From contig NZ_CP054212.1 of NCBI RefSeq assembly GCF_013285385.1, positions 3,162,001-3,226,000 of the forward strand: 64,000 nucleotides of DNA. Reading direction: 5' to 3'. This DNA comes from Paramixta manurensis. Its GTDB lineage: Bacteria; Pseudomonadota; Gammaproteobacteria; Enterobacterales; Enterobacteriaceae. Under the pieces are notes generated by a model, which was not told the DNA's origin, did not search any database, and was given only the letters and a program-made list of their open reading frames with translations. The position numbers and the translations under genes were made by a program. Of this stretch, positions 1 to 8,084 are shown piece by piece. How positions within the stretch are numbered: the first letter of the stretch is position 1; each line of letters begins with the position of its first letter.

Positions 1-216
1 GATCTGCGGTTTCCATACCTGCTGAGCAAGGTTCTGTTTATGGGTTGACAAAAGTTGGCAATCCTATTCTCTTTTTTGGCTCCCAAATGGCATAAAAGCC
101 AAGTAAAAGTTATAAAAAAAGCCTTTAGAGTAAATCAGCGCTCTAAAGGCTTTTTTTGGCAAGCTAAGCTGGATGATTACCGCATAAAAATCCGGTAATA
201 AGCACGCAATACACGG
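1..216. other. Intergenic region downstream of lrhA; no gene seen
   Basis: No coding region is supported here. In E. coli the nuo operon lies beyond lrhA on this side, so this stretch probably runs toward the nuoA promoter, but nothing of nuoA is inside the window. The only clear element is the strong hairpin terminator at 114-157. Confidence 0.6.
114..157. terminator. Bidirectional intrinsic terminator after lrhA
   Basis: The arms GCCTTTAGAG (121-130) and CTCTAAAGGC (141-150) are perfect complements, flanked by seven A on the left and seven T on the right. The hairpin can therefore terminate in both directions. It lies 60 bp past the lrhA stop codon on the minus strand and is the likely lrhA terminator. 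Confidence 0.9.
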
Positions 217-1143
217 CTACTCTTCATCATCCACCAGCACTGAGCTGTCCTGGCCGCTGGCGGTCAAATTATAGGGGTCGTTACTGGAATCCATCGCGTT
301 GAAAATGGCCAGCGCAAGCTCATTTTCACTGTCAGGATTGCGGCAAAGTAAGTATTGCGTATCCGGCAACACGGGCAGACCTTCCGCCGCGCCCATCACC
401 CGCAATTCCGGGCTCATCATTTCAACCGGACGCGCCGTGACGCCGAGCCCCGCCTTCACCGCCGCACGCACGGCAGCTAATGTCGAAGCCACGTAGGAGA
501 TACGCCACGGAATCCCTGCCTCGTTCAAATGGTCGATAGCCATATCGCGATAGGGGCTTGGCTCATCCAACAACACCAGCGGAATCGCCTCGCCGTGCTG
601 AAAGATATAATCTGCTGCGCAATACCATAAGGTGGGCGACGTGCGTAACACTTGAGAAGTAAAGGAGCCTGGGCTGGAAGTGGTCACAACCAGATCGACT
701 TCGCCCTGGTTGAGCATTTCCATCATGAAGGGATTACGCTTCACGCGAACATCAATTGCCAGTTTGGGATAAACTGACGTCACGCGGTTCAGTAAGAAAG
801 GTAAAATCGTATCTGAAGTGTCATCCGATGCGCCGATGGTTAACACGCCTTGCACATTGCTGTACATCAGAGAGGTGCAGGCTTCATCATTAAAACGCAA
901 TATTTTTCGGGCATAACCTAACAGTTGGATGCCGTGCTCAGTCAGTAACTTATTACGCCCATGACGGGCAAACAACTCTTTACCAACCAGTTGTTCCAGA
1001 CGTTGCATCTGCTGGCTTACTGCCGATTGCGTTCTGCATACGGCCGCTGCGGCGGCGGCAAACGTATTAAGATCCGCAACCGCAACAAACGTTCTCAGCA
1101 GATCGAGATCGAGATTGAGTATCGGACGATTTGCATTAGTCAT
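217..1143 (-). CDS. lrhA: LysR-type transcriptional regulator LrhA/HexA
   Basis: This is a LysR-family DNA-binding regulator of 308 aa. The N-terminal winged helix-turn-helix (about residues 14-75) contains the typical stretch around TQSAVSQQMQRLEQ, followed by a periplasmic-binding-protein-like effector domain to the C-terminus. In E. coli LrhA represses flhDC, and so motility, and affects RpoS; the plant-pathogen orthologue HexA represses exoenzymes and virulence factors. Identity rests on sequence plus its place beside alaA. It is transcribed away from alaA, with a 1 kb region between them that contains a possible premature terminator. The C-terminal tail (about residues 290-308) is acidic and serine-rich. 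Confidence 0.93.
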   Translation of the reverse strand: MTNANRPILNLDLDLLRTFVAVADLNTFAAAAAAVCRTQSAVSQQMQRLEQLVGKELFARHGRNKLLTEHGIQLLGYARKILRFNDEACTSLMYSNVQGVLTIGASDDTSDTILPFLLNRVTSVYPKLAIDVRVKRNPFMMEMLNQGEVDLVVTTSSPGSFTSQVLRTSPTLWYCAADYIFQHGEAIPLVLLDEPSPYRDMAIDHLNEAGIPWRISYVASTLAAVRAAVKAGLGVTARPVEMMSPELRVMGAAEGLPVLPDTQYLLCRNPDSENELALAIFNAMDSSNDPYNLTASGQDSSVLVDDEE

Positions 1144-2166
1144 ATTTTCTTCACTTATAAATTTTTTAAAAACAGCTACCCTGGTGTTATTACACGCGTT
1201 ATCAAAACGATACGCGGTAATAATTGCGCGATGGTTAGAGTAAATAATGAGGCTTCAACACATCGCTATAACTTGCTTTACGAACCTGAGAATCTCCTTT
1301 TCATGATATCCAACCTGATATTTCCATATCAGGCACGAGAATGGATACCCGTTATCAGATACGCGACCGGCGCTCGTCGACCGTCAGTAAAATGCGGAAT
1401 ACCGCGTTGTAGTTTGGTGAATTAAAAACCGCCGCCCTTCTCAACAACAGGCTGCGGGGCCGCTGGTTTAACACAACCATTAGAGCCATACTGCCAAAAA
1501 CGCGACGATTGTCGCGCAAAATTAGTAAACACTACTTAACTTTTATCACAATAAAACAGGAACCTTTATAACCTGAAACATTGCCATTTTTGACGCAATG
1601 TTCCCTGATGATTATCCTGCCATAATGCCGATTAATTTTTAAGCCCCAAATGAGTTATTCTTATCAGTAAATCGGGAAAACATCGCTAAACCGGCATTCC
1701 AACACGCCTCTTGCGCTAAATTTTTTCGATCAATTTACATACAGCGCACGCCAGTTCATATTACCCTTGACGGTAACTTTTCTGGTTGACGCCTGACAAC
1801 TGGTCAAACCTGTGCTTAAAAAAAGCCATTTAAGTAGAAAAATTTAACTATTTCAGCGCGCATCAATCCATCATTTTTTATTTGTATTCACCCTTCGGGC
1901 TCGGCGCGCATCATTAGTCAAATACCGTTACGCCACCTTTACAGCATACGGTCATCCATCCAGATAAAAAACCAAACTCATCAAAATAATCAGTTAATAA
2001 TACCAGTTATCTTACCATTACCGCCTCAGCGCACCAGCAGAGCGCGCAAAGCCTCCTGATAGCGCCAAAACTGGATACTACCCTTCAAAAGCGGCGGTCA
2101 GAGGAGTAAATTGTGCGGGTTCGTTTCCACGGCAGGAAAACGGTTCTGCCAGTTAAGGCGGTTGTG
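1144..2166. other. 1 kb divergent regulatory region lrhA-alaA with several hairpins
   Basis: No convincing gene is present; the open frame at 961-1425 (+) is antisense to lrhA and lacks a family. Visible structures are CCTGATAT/ATATCAGG (1314-1333, loop 4), a minus-strand terminator-like hairpin (1496-1516), and AACATTGC/GCAATGTT (1577-1602, loop 10). The region is AT-rich around 1540-2000 and must hold the lrhA (minus) and alaA (plus) promoters. E. coli also has a long non-coding gap here. Confidence 0.6.
1496..1516 (-). terminator. Terminator-like hairpin in the lrhA leader
   Basis: Read on the minus strand this is CGCGAC-AATC-GTCGCG followed directly by TTTTT. It sits about 350 bp upstream of the lrhA start codon on the lrhA strand, so it would end a transcript before lrhA. 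It could be a leader attenuator, or the end of a small RNA encoded between alaA and lrhA. Confidence 0.5.
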
Positions 2167-3384
2167 ATGAATGTAATAATTAATAAATCCGGCAAGTTGG
2201 ATAACGTCTGCTATGACATCCGCGGGCCAGTGTTAAAAGAGGCTAAACGCCTCGAAGAAGAAGGCCATAAAGTTCTCAAACTTAATATCGGTAACCCTGC
2301 CCCATTCGGCTTTGACGCGCCGGATGAGATTCTGGTCGATGTGATCAGAAATCTGCCAAGCGCTCAAGGTTACTGCGATTCGAAGGGACTTTATTCAGCC
2401 CGTAAAGCCATTATGCAGCACTATCAGGCGCGAGGAATTCGCGATATTACCGTTGAAGATATTTATATCGGTAATGGCGTATCTGAACTGATTGTGCAAT
2501 CGATGCAGGCCTTGCTGAACAGCGGCGACGAGATGCTGGTTCCTGCGCCAGACTACCCGTTGTGGACCGCCGCCGTCTCGCTGTCGAGCGGAAAAGCGGT
2601 GCACTACTTATGCGATGAGTCCGCCGACTGGTTTCCCGATCTCAATGATATTCGCAGCAAGATCACGCCGCGTACCCGCGGGATTGTGATTATTAATCCG
2701 AACAACCCCACCGGGGCGGTTTATAGCAAAGAGTTGCTGATGGAAGTGGTTGAAATCGCCCGCGAGCATAATCTGATTATTTTCGCAGACGAGATCTACG
2801 ACAAGATCCTTTACGACGCGGCGCAGCACCACTCTATCGCGGCATTGGCGCCTGACTTGCTGACCATTACCTTTAACGGCCTGTCAAAAACGTATCGCGT
2901 AGCGGGCTTCCGTCAAGGCTGGATGGTGCTTAGCGGGCCGAAGCAACACGCGAAGGGTTATATTGAAGGGCTGGAAATGCTGGCCTCAATGCGTCTGTGC
3001 GCGAACGTTCCCGCACAGCATGCCATTCAAACGGCGCTTGGCGGTTATCAAAGTATCAGCGAATTTATCGTTCCCGGCGGCCGGTTGTATGAACAGCGCC
3101 AACGCGCCTGGGAATTAATTAACGATATTCCCGGCGTCACCTGCGTGAAGCCTCAAGGCGCGTTGTATATGTTCCCGCGCATTGATGCGAAAAAATTTAA
3201 CCTCCAGGACGATCAGAAAATGGTGCTGGATTTTCTGCTGCAGGAAAAAGTGCTGCTGGTACAAGGCACCGCGTTTAATTGGCCATGGCCGGATCACGTG
3301 CGCATTGTGACGTTGCCGCGTGTGGATGAGTTGGAAATGGCCGTCAGTAAGTTTGGTCGCTTTCTGCAGGGCTATCGCCAGTAA
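2167..3384 (+). CDS. alaA: Glutamate-pyruvate aminotransferase AlaA
   Basis: This is a PLP-dependent fold-type I aminotransferase that makes alanine from pyruvate and glutamate in the cytoplasm. From the ATG at 2167 it is 405 aa, the E. coli AlaA length, and aligns with it from NVCYDIRGPVLKEAKRLEE onward. The catalytic lysine lies in FNGLSKTYRVAGFRQGW, and the INPNNPTGAVYS cofactor/substrate loop is present. AAGGCGG sits 5 bp before this ATG. An in-frame GTG at 2113, preceded by GAGGAG, would add 18 basic residues (RVRFHGRKTVLPVKAVV); E. coli has no such extension, so I prefer 2167. A terminator follows at 3411-3440. Confidence 0.95.
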   Translation: MNVIINKSGKLDNVCYDIRGPVLKEAKRLEEEGHKVLKLNIGNPAPFGFDAPDEILVDVIRNLPSAQGYCDSKGLYSARKAIMQHYQARGIRDITVEDIYIGNGVSELIVQSMQALLNSGDEMLVPAPDYPLWTAAVSLSSGKAVHYLCDESADWFPDLNDIRSKITPRTRGIVIINPNNPTGAVYSKELLMEVVEIAREHNLIIFADEIYDKILYDAAQHHSIAALAPDLLTITFNGLSKTYRVAGFRQGWMVLSGPKQHAKGYIEGLEMLASMRLCANVPAQHAIQTALGGYQSISEFIVPGGRLYEQRQRAWELINDIPGVTCVKPQGALYMFPRIDAKKFNLQDDQKMVLDFLLQEKVLLVQGTAFNWPWPDHVRIVTLPRVDELEMAVSKFGRFLQGYRQ

Positions 3385-3410
3385 AACGACAGGCGTTATA
3401 CTGGGTCACC

Positions 3411-3440
3411 GAAGGGCGGATTTTCCGCCCTTTGCCTTTT
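3411..3440 (+). terminator. Intrinsic terminator after alaA
   Basis: AAGGGCGGA-TTT-TCCGCCCTT is followed by TGCCTTTT, just past the alaA stop codon and 22 bp before yfbR. It should reduce read-through from alaA into yfbR. Confidence 0.75.
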
Positions 3441-3461
3441 GATTACAGGACACCGCCGCTC

Positions 3462-4061
3462 ATGAACCAAAGCCATTTCTTCGCTCATCTCTCACGTCTG
3501 AAGCTGATCAACCGCTGGCCGTTGATGCGTAATGTGCGCACGGAAAATGTCTCGGAACATAGCCTGCAGGTTGCGATGGTGGCCCATGCGCTGGCCATCA
3601 TAAAAAACCAAAAATTTAACGGTAATCTCAATGCTGAACGCGTGGCGATGATGGCGCTTTACCATGACGCCAGCGAAGTTCTGACTGGCGATCTGCCCAC
3701 GCCGGTAAAGTATTACAATGCGCAGATCGCGCACGAATATAAAAAGATTGAAAAAATAGCGCGACAGAAACTGATTGAGATGCTGCCCGCCGAGTTGCGC
3801 GATGCCTGGCGGCCACTATTGGATGAGCAACAGCATTCAGAGCAAGAAACCGCGCTGGTCAAACAGGCTGACGCGTTATGCGCTTATCTAAAATGCCTTG
3901 AAGAACTCTCTGCCGGTAACCATGAATTTAGCCTGGCAAAAACGCGTCTGGAAAAAACACTTAGCCAACGGCGTAGCCCGGAGATGGACTACTTTATCGA
4001 GGTTTTCGTCCCCAGCTTCAACCTGTCACTGGATGAAATCTCTCAAGATACACCCTTGTAA
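3462..4061 (+). CDS. yfbR: 5'-deoxynucleotidase YfbR (HD domain)
   Basis: YfbR hydrolyses deoxyribonucleoside 5'-monophosphates in the cytoplasm and belongs to the HD-domain metal-dependent phosphohydrolases. From the ATG at 3462 it is 199 aa, the E. coli length; the open frame extends 10 codons upstream but homology begins at MNQSHFFAHLSRLKLINRW. Metal-binding residues are visible as H33 in the SEHSLQ segment and the YHDASEVLTGDLPTPVKY block (HD plus downstream D/T residues). It is downstream of alaA and converges on yfbS with only 12 bp between the stop codons. Confidence 0.94.
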   Translation: MNQSHFFAHLSRLKLINRWPLMRNVRTENVSEHSLQVAMVAHALAIIKNQKFNGNLNAERVAMMALYHDASEVLTGDLPTPVKYYNAQIAHEYKKIEKIARQKLIEMLPAELRDAWRPLLDEQQHSEQETALVKQADALCAYLKCLEELSAGNHEFSLAKTRLEKTLSQRRSPEMDYFIEVFVPSFNLSLDEISQDTPL

Positions 4062-4073
4062 TACATAGCGATG

Positions 4074-5906
4074 TTAAAAAGGAAACCACAACGGGACTAA
4101 CACCACGCTGACCACCATCACCACCAAGGTAAAAGGCACGCCGATTTTAACGAAATCAACAAAGCGATAGCCGCCAGGCCCCAGCACCAGGGTATTGACC
4201 GGTGAAGAAACCGGCGTCATAAACGCCGCCGATGCCGCGATGGCAATAATCAAAGTGAAGGGATACGGCGAGAGCCCCATTTGATGCGCGGCCGCGATGC
4301 CGATCGGCGCCATCAACACGGCGGTCGCGGTATTGGAAATAAACAATCCGATTCCGGCGCAAAGCACAAACAGACAGGCCAGCATAACGTGCGCGCTGCG
4401 TTCTCCGGCGAGCGCCATTAATCCATCAACAATCAATGTGATGCCTCCGGTTTTCTGCAACGCTAGCGCAAATGGCATCATTCCGACGATCAACAGCAAG
4501 CTCGGCCAGTGGATAGCGCGTAATGCGCTCTCCATATCAATACAGCGAAATTTTCCCATCAGCAGGCAAGCGAGTAGCGCGGCAATCGGGTTAGGGATTT
4601 CGTCAGTGAGCATCATCGCCACCATCAACGCAAGGCAGAAGAGCGCATGCGGCGCCTGACTGTGCGCTGGCGTAACCTCATCCACTTCTTCAGGTAGCGT
4701 CAGCAACATAAAATCACGACTCTGTTGCTTCAGTTGACCAATACGCTTCCAACTCCCGATAACCAGCAAGATGTCGCCTAACTCCAATGCTTCATCGGTT
4801 AATGCTCCCGCGATTGGCGTACCACGTCGCCGAATCCCTACCACGCTGAGCCCATAACGGCTACGAAACGCCAGTTCACGCAAACTTTTACCGGTTAACG
4901 CTGAGTCCGGGATCAGTGCCACTTCCGCCATCCCCACATCCCGGGCGTGCCCAGAAAAATAGTCACCCCGCAATATTTTTGGCTCAAGTTGCTGTTCGCG
5001 ACAAAACTGGCGCACATCTATCTCTGCGGCCGACATATCAATCAATAAGACATCCCCGGCGCGAAATTCGGTGGTTCCACTCACCGCCACCATCACCCGA
5101 CGAAATTTTCGCCAGCGTTCCAACCCGACGATATTGGCACCGTACCGTTCACGCAGTTCGAGGGCGTCAAGGCGTTGACCAACTAATGGCGAAGAGGGAC
5201 GAATGGCCAGACGACGCGCGCGTCCGGCTAATTTATAGTCGCGGATCAAATCATGAAAGTTACGCCGTCTTACGCCGCCTGGCGTGGTTTCTTGCGTGGG
5301 CGTGACCAGCCAGAAGCGTGCGACCAGCATATAACCAATCCCAAGCAGTAACACCACCAGTCCGATAGGCGTAACGGCAAAGAAGCTGAACCCTGCCAGC
5401 CCTTCACGCACTAACTCGCTGTTGACCACCAGATTGGGCGGTGTAGCCACCAGCGTCATCATGCCGCTGATAAGCCCGGCAAAACTAAGCGGCATCATCA
5501 AACGCCCGGGCGAGGTGCCCATTTTCGCCGCGATGCTTATCGCCACCGGAATAAAAATCGCCACCACACCGGTTGAACTCATAAATGCCCCGAGCCCGGC
5601 TACGGTGAGCATCAATAACACCAGCATCCGGGTTTCACTGCTGCCTGACATTTTGATTAACCACTCGCCTAATTGAAGCGCGACACCGGTACGCACCAAC
5701 CCCTCGCCAATCACGAACAGTGCGGCAATCAGAATGACGTTGGGATCGCTGAAACCAGCGGTGGCCTCCTGGAGGGTTAACGGGCCGCCGAGGACCAGGG
5801 CGATAAGTGCTAGTAGCGCCACCACATCCATACGGAGTTTGCCCGAGACAAACAGGAAGATGGTAACGGCAAGGAGAGAGAGAACCCAGAGTAGTTGACT
5901 ATTCAT
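4074..5906 (-). CDS. yfbS: Putative SLC13/ArsB-type transporter with RCK_C domains
   Basis: This is a 610-aa inner-membrane protein of the divalent anion/sodium symporter superfamily. Hydrophobic segments occur in two blocks, about residues 1-200 and 410-610. They flank two TrkA-C/RCK_C-type soluble domains (about 205-400; GDVLLIDMS and GDILLVIGS mark the two copies). The SSTGVVAIFIP and NTATAVLMAPIG segments are the paired membrane hairpin motifs of the family. The ATG at 5906 matches the E. coli start and has GGTGG before it; the frame continues 14 codons upstream without homology. The substrate is not established. Confidence 0.92.
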   Translation of the reverse strand: MNSQLLWVLSLLAVTIFLFVSGKLRMDVVALLALIALVLGGPLTLQEATAGFSDPNVILIAALFVIGEGLVRTGVALQLGEWLIKMSGSSETRMLVLLMLTVAGLGAFMSSTGVVAIFIPVAISIAAKMGTSPGRLMMPLSFAGLISGMMTLVATPPNLVVNSELVREGLAGFSFFAVTPIGLVVLLLGIGYMLVARFWLVTPTQETTPGGVRRRNFHDLIRDYKLAGRARRLAIRPSSPLVGQRLDALELRERYGANIVGLERWRKFRRVMVAVSGTTEFRAGDVLLIDMSAAEIDVRQFCREQQLEPKILRGDYFSGHARDVGMAEVALIPDSALTGKSLRELAFRSRYGLSVVGIRRRGTPIAGALTDEALELGDILLVIGSWKRIGQLKQQSRDFMLLTLPEEVDEVTPAHSQAPHALFCLALMVAMMLTDEIPNPIAALLACLLMGKFRCIDMESALRAIHWPSLLLIVGMMPFALALQKTGGITLIVDGLMALAGERSAHVMLACLFVLCAGIGLFISNTATAVLMAPIGIAAAHQMGLSPYPFTLIIAIAASAAFMTPVSSPVNTLVLGPGGYRFVDFVKIGVPFTLVVMVVSVVLVPLWFPF

Positions 5907-5945
5907 GCCACCATGCCCGGCAAAAACGGAATGTGCCAAGCATGC

Positions 5946-5973
5946 CATAAAATTAACCCCGCTATAGCGGGGT
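5946..5973 (-). terminator. Intrinsic terminator after hxpA
   Basis: A perfect 18-bp palindrome ACCCCGCTATAGCGGGGT (5956-5973) is followed on the minus strand by TTAATTTTA. It lies just past the hxpA stop codon and separates hxpA from yfbS. Confidence 0.7.
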
Positions 5974-5985
5974 CAAATCATGAAC

Positions 5986-6645
5986 TTAGTGTTTTCGATG
6001 TGCTTCTATCACACCCTCTTCGGATTTATTGATAATCAGCTCTTCGAGTGAGGTCAGCACCATATCAACTTCATCCAGCCGCGGCGAGTTGGCCGGTGCG
6101 TTAACAGCGATAACATGGCACCCAGCCGCTAGCCCGGACAATATCCCGGCGGCGGCATCTTCTACCACCACGCACTCTTCCGGCTCCAACCCGAGTTGCT
6201 GCGCGCCTAACAGATAGGCATCCGGCTCCGGTTTACCACGCGCGACGCGCTCAGCCGTAATAAAAATGTCCGGTTCAGGCAATTGAGCGGCGGACCGACG
6301 TGCCGACGCCACCGGCTGGGTTCCTGAGGTAACAATCGCCCATGGAATAGCCAGTTCGTCTAAGGTTGCCAGTAATTGCTGCGCGCCCGGCAACGCAGTC
6401 ACGCCTTCGGTATCCTCTGCCTCTTGCGCTTCCAGTAGTTGAAACTCCCGCAGGATTTCCTCTTCTGAATGGTTAGCCATGAAATGGCGCAGTGAAGTGA
6501 TCGCCTGTTTACCGTGGATGAAGTTCAAAATCTCATCGGCGGCGATACCACGACGTTTTCCCCAGTTTATCCATGCGCGTTCAACCGCGGGCAAAGAATC
6601 CACCAGCGTGCCGTCTAAATCAAACAGAAAACCTTTAAACTTCAC
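5986..6645 (-). CDS. hxpA: HAD-family sugar phosphatase HxpA (YfbT)
   Basis: This is a cytoplasmic haloacid-dehalogenase phosphatase of 219 aa. Motif I DLDGTLVDS (residues 9-17) carries the nucleophile and general acid aspartates. Motif II is in AIVTSG, the motif III lysine is in ERVARGKPEPDAYL, and motif IV is VVVEDAAAG. A small alpha-helical cap lies between motifs I and II. The E. coli orthologue (216 aa) is active on several hexose phosphates. It is 14 bp downstream of yfbU on the same strand, so the two are probably cotranscribed. Confidence 0.93.
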   Translation of the reverse strand: MKFKGFLFDLDGTLVDSLPAVERAWINWGKRRGIAADEILNFIHGKQAITSLRHFMANHSEEEILREFQLLEAQEAEDTEGVTALPGAQQLLATLDELAIPWAIVTSGTQPVASARRSAAQLPEPDIFITAERVARGKPEPDAYLLGAQQLGLEPEECVVVEDAAAGILSGLAAGCHVIAVNAPANSPRLDEVDMVLTSLEELIINKSEEGVIEAHRKH

Positions 6646-6659
6646 TACATTATTCCTTC

Positions 6660-7154
6660 TCAGGCATTAATAATTTGCGCGATCTCATTCGCACTCAGGT
6701 GGTATTGACGTGGACAAGTTTGCCACACTGTCAGCATACGTTGGTACTTTTCCCACATCGGCGTCTGCGCGTTAAACCCATGGGTACCAGAATCAAAATG
6801 CGTATAGCGCCCTTCGACGTTCACCATAAAACGCACATAACCAAGGTAACGCGCTTCGGTCGCCGCATCAAAACCCAGAAAAGCCAAACGGCGTTGCTCC
6901 AGCGCTGCGGTGTCTTTTAGGTTGCCCCATGAAACCTGTAATGCGTGGTGCATTTCCATAATATTGATGATGGTGCGGCAGGTCTCTTCCGTCAGTTCGC
7001 CAAACTCACGATCAAGTTCGCGCATTTGCAAACCATAACCCCGTTCAATGATGGTTTGCTGACGGCGATAGCGCTCGGCGTTGTCCGGATCAAGCATTGA
7101 CATCATTTTATATTGGTTGGAGAGAATGAGACGTTGGGCGTTGGTCATTTCCAT
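6660..7154 (-). CDS. yfbU: UPF0304 family protein YfbU
   Basis: This is a 164-aa cytoplasmic protein of the UPF0304/YfbU family, the same length as E. coli YfbU and near-identical at the N-terminus (MEMTNAQRLILSNQYKMM). It is rich in charged helices, with no catalytic motif I can name. The E. coli protein has been linked to cell death phenotypes, but its molecular role is not settled. It shares the start of a probable yfbU-hxpA operon. A 9-bp-arm inverted repeat CGGGTTCAC/GTGAACCCG (7254-7289) separates it from yfbV. Confidence 0.92.
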   Translation of the reverse strand: MEMTNAQRLILSNQYKMMSMLDPDNAERYRRQQTIIERGYGLQMRELDREFGELTEETCRTIINIMEMHHALQVSWGNLKDTAALEQRRLAFLGFDAATEARYLGYVRFMVNVEGRYTHFDSGTHGFNAQTPMWEKYQRMLTVWQTCPRQYHLSANEIAQIINA

Positions 7155-7297
7155 TTAGAGCTCCTGTATCACCGGGCAAGGTAGTTTTAGCTTTAAGGAT
7201 TGCACAATGGGAGATAACACGGTATCGCAAGCCAGCATTTCTTTGATTTAGCCCGGGTTCACTCTCATTTATTTTTCAGTGTGAACCCGAGGACAGA

Positions 7298-7750
7298 TCA
7301 AAGATCGTCAAGAAAGGTTTTATCAAGCTGCTTGAAAGCACGCTTCAGCACATCAGCCAGCGACTGATAGGTCGGTTTCCCCTCAACCGGCGCAATCGCC
7401 TGCCCGGCTTCTTGTAGCTTGGCGCGCACTTCATGAAACCAGTGCAGCAGCGTAGGAGGAAGAGGCGTCACCGAGCGCTTGCCCAGCCACCATAAACCCT
7501 GCATTGGCAGGCTACAGGTGAACAACGCGGTGGCAACGGCGGGACCAAGTTGCCCACCTAACGCAATTTGCCAGGTCAGCGTAAAAACGGCCAACGGCGG
7601 CATAAAACGCACCGCGAAACGTGTGGCAGTGCTAATGCGGTTTTCAGGGAACATCGGCGCGAGGCGTTTATCATTCGGCCATGTCTTCATATAGTGCTGT
7701 CCGAGCTGGAAAAGTTTGAACCAACTCACGGTGCCAGATTCATTCGCCAT
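7298..7750 (-). CDS. yfbV: UPF0208 membrane protein YfbV
   Basis: This is a 150-aa inner-membrane protein of the UPF0208 family. Two hydrophobic segments form a hairpin (about residues 46-65 and 68-88, including MPPLAVFTLTWQIALGG), followed by a conserved C-terminal soluble helix ending DKTFLDDL. The E. coli orthologue is 151 aa and has been linked to nucleoid macrodomain organisation through MatP-independent effects on Ter insulation. The chosen ATG (7750) aligns with the E. coli start; the open frame extends four codons further. It is transcribed divergently from ackA. Confidence 0.92.
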   Translation of the reverse strand: MANESGTVSWFKLFQLGQHYMKTWPNDKRLAPMFPENRISTATRFAVRFMPPLAVFTLTWQIALGGQLGPAVATALFTCSLPMQGLWWLGKRSVTPLPPTLLHWFHEVRAKLQEAGQAIAPVEGKPTYQSLADVLKRAFKQLDKTFLDDL

Positions 7751-8084
7751 GGCAAACCTCAACTTCGGGGATAAGGATTAAAAAAAACATATAACGAAAC
7801 AACTATAAATAACATCCTTCAAAAGATTTTGTCTTTAAGAGTGACAGTCGGTATCCTGTGCGCGCTTTTCACACGCCGCAGGCATCTTCATCCTTACAAT
7901 GCCCGGTCGAACCATGATTAGCTAAGTAATTTTCAAAAAAATTTGTAAAATTACCGTGTTTTTTTGCCATTGAACAAATTTTTATCGATGGCTTTATGTT
8001 TATCATTAATGTACCAGCTTTCATGCACTACGCTGATAGTCTGACTGACTTTTTTTTAGCCACTTTTATTAAATAGGTACTTCC
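7751..8084. other. Divergent promoter region yfbV-ackA
   Basis: About 330 bp without a gene, AT-rich from about 7920 to 8060. It must contain the ackA-pta promoter (plus) and the yfbV promoter (minus). I could not pick out a convincing FNR or ArcA site by eye. A strong Shine-Dalgarno is also not obvious before the ackA ATG (TAGGTACTTCC precedes it). Confidence 0.5.

Noticed and set aside
961..1425. 154-aa open frame on the plus strand
   Set aside because: It is antisense to the conserved helix-turn-helix part of lrhA, has no recognisable domain, and its composition looks like translated non-coding DNA.
7254..7289. Inverted repeat CGGGTTCAC/GTGAACCCG after yfbV as a terminator
   Set aside because: The arms are perfect, but the loop is 18 bases and no T-run follows on either strand, so it is mentioned only as a structure.
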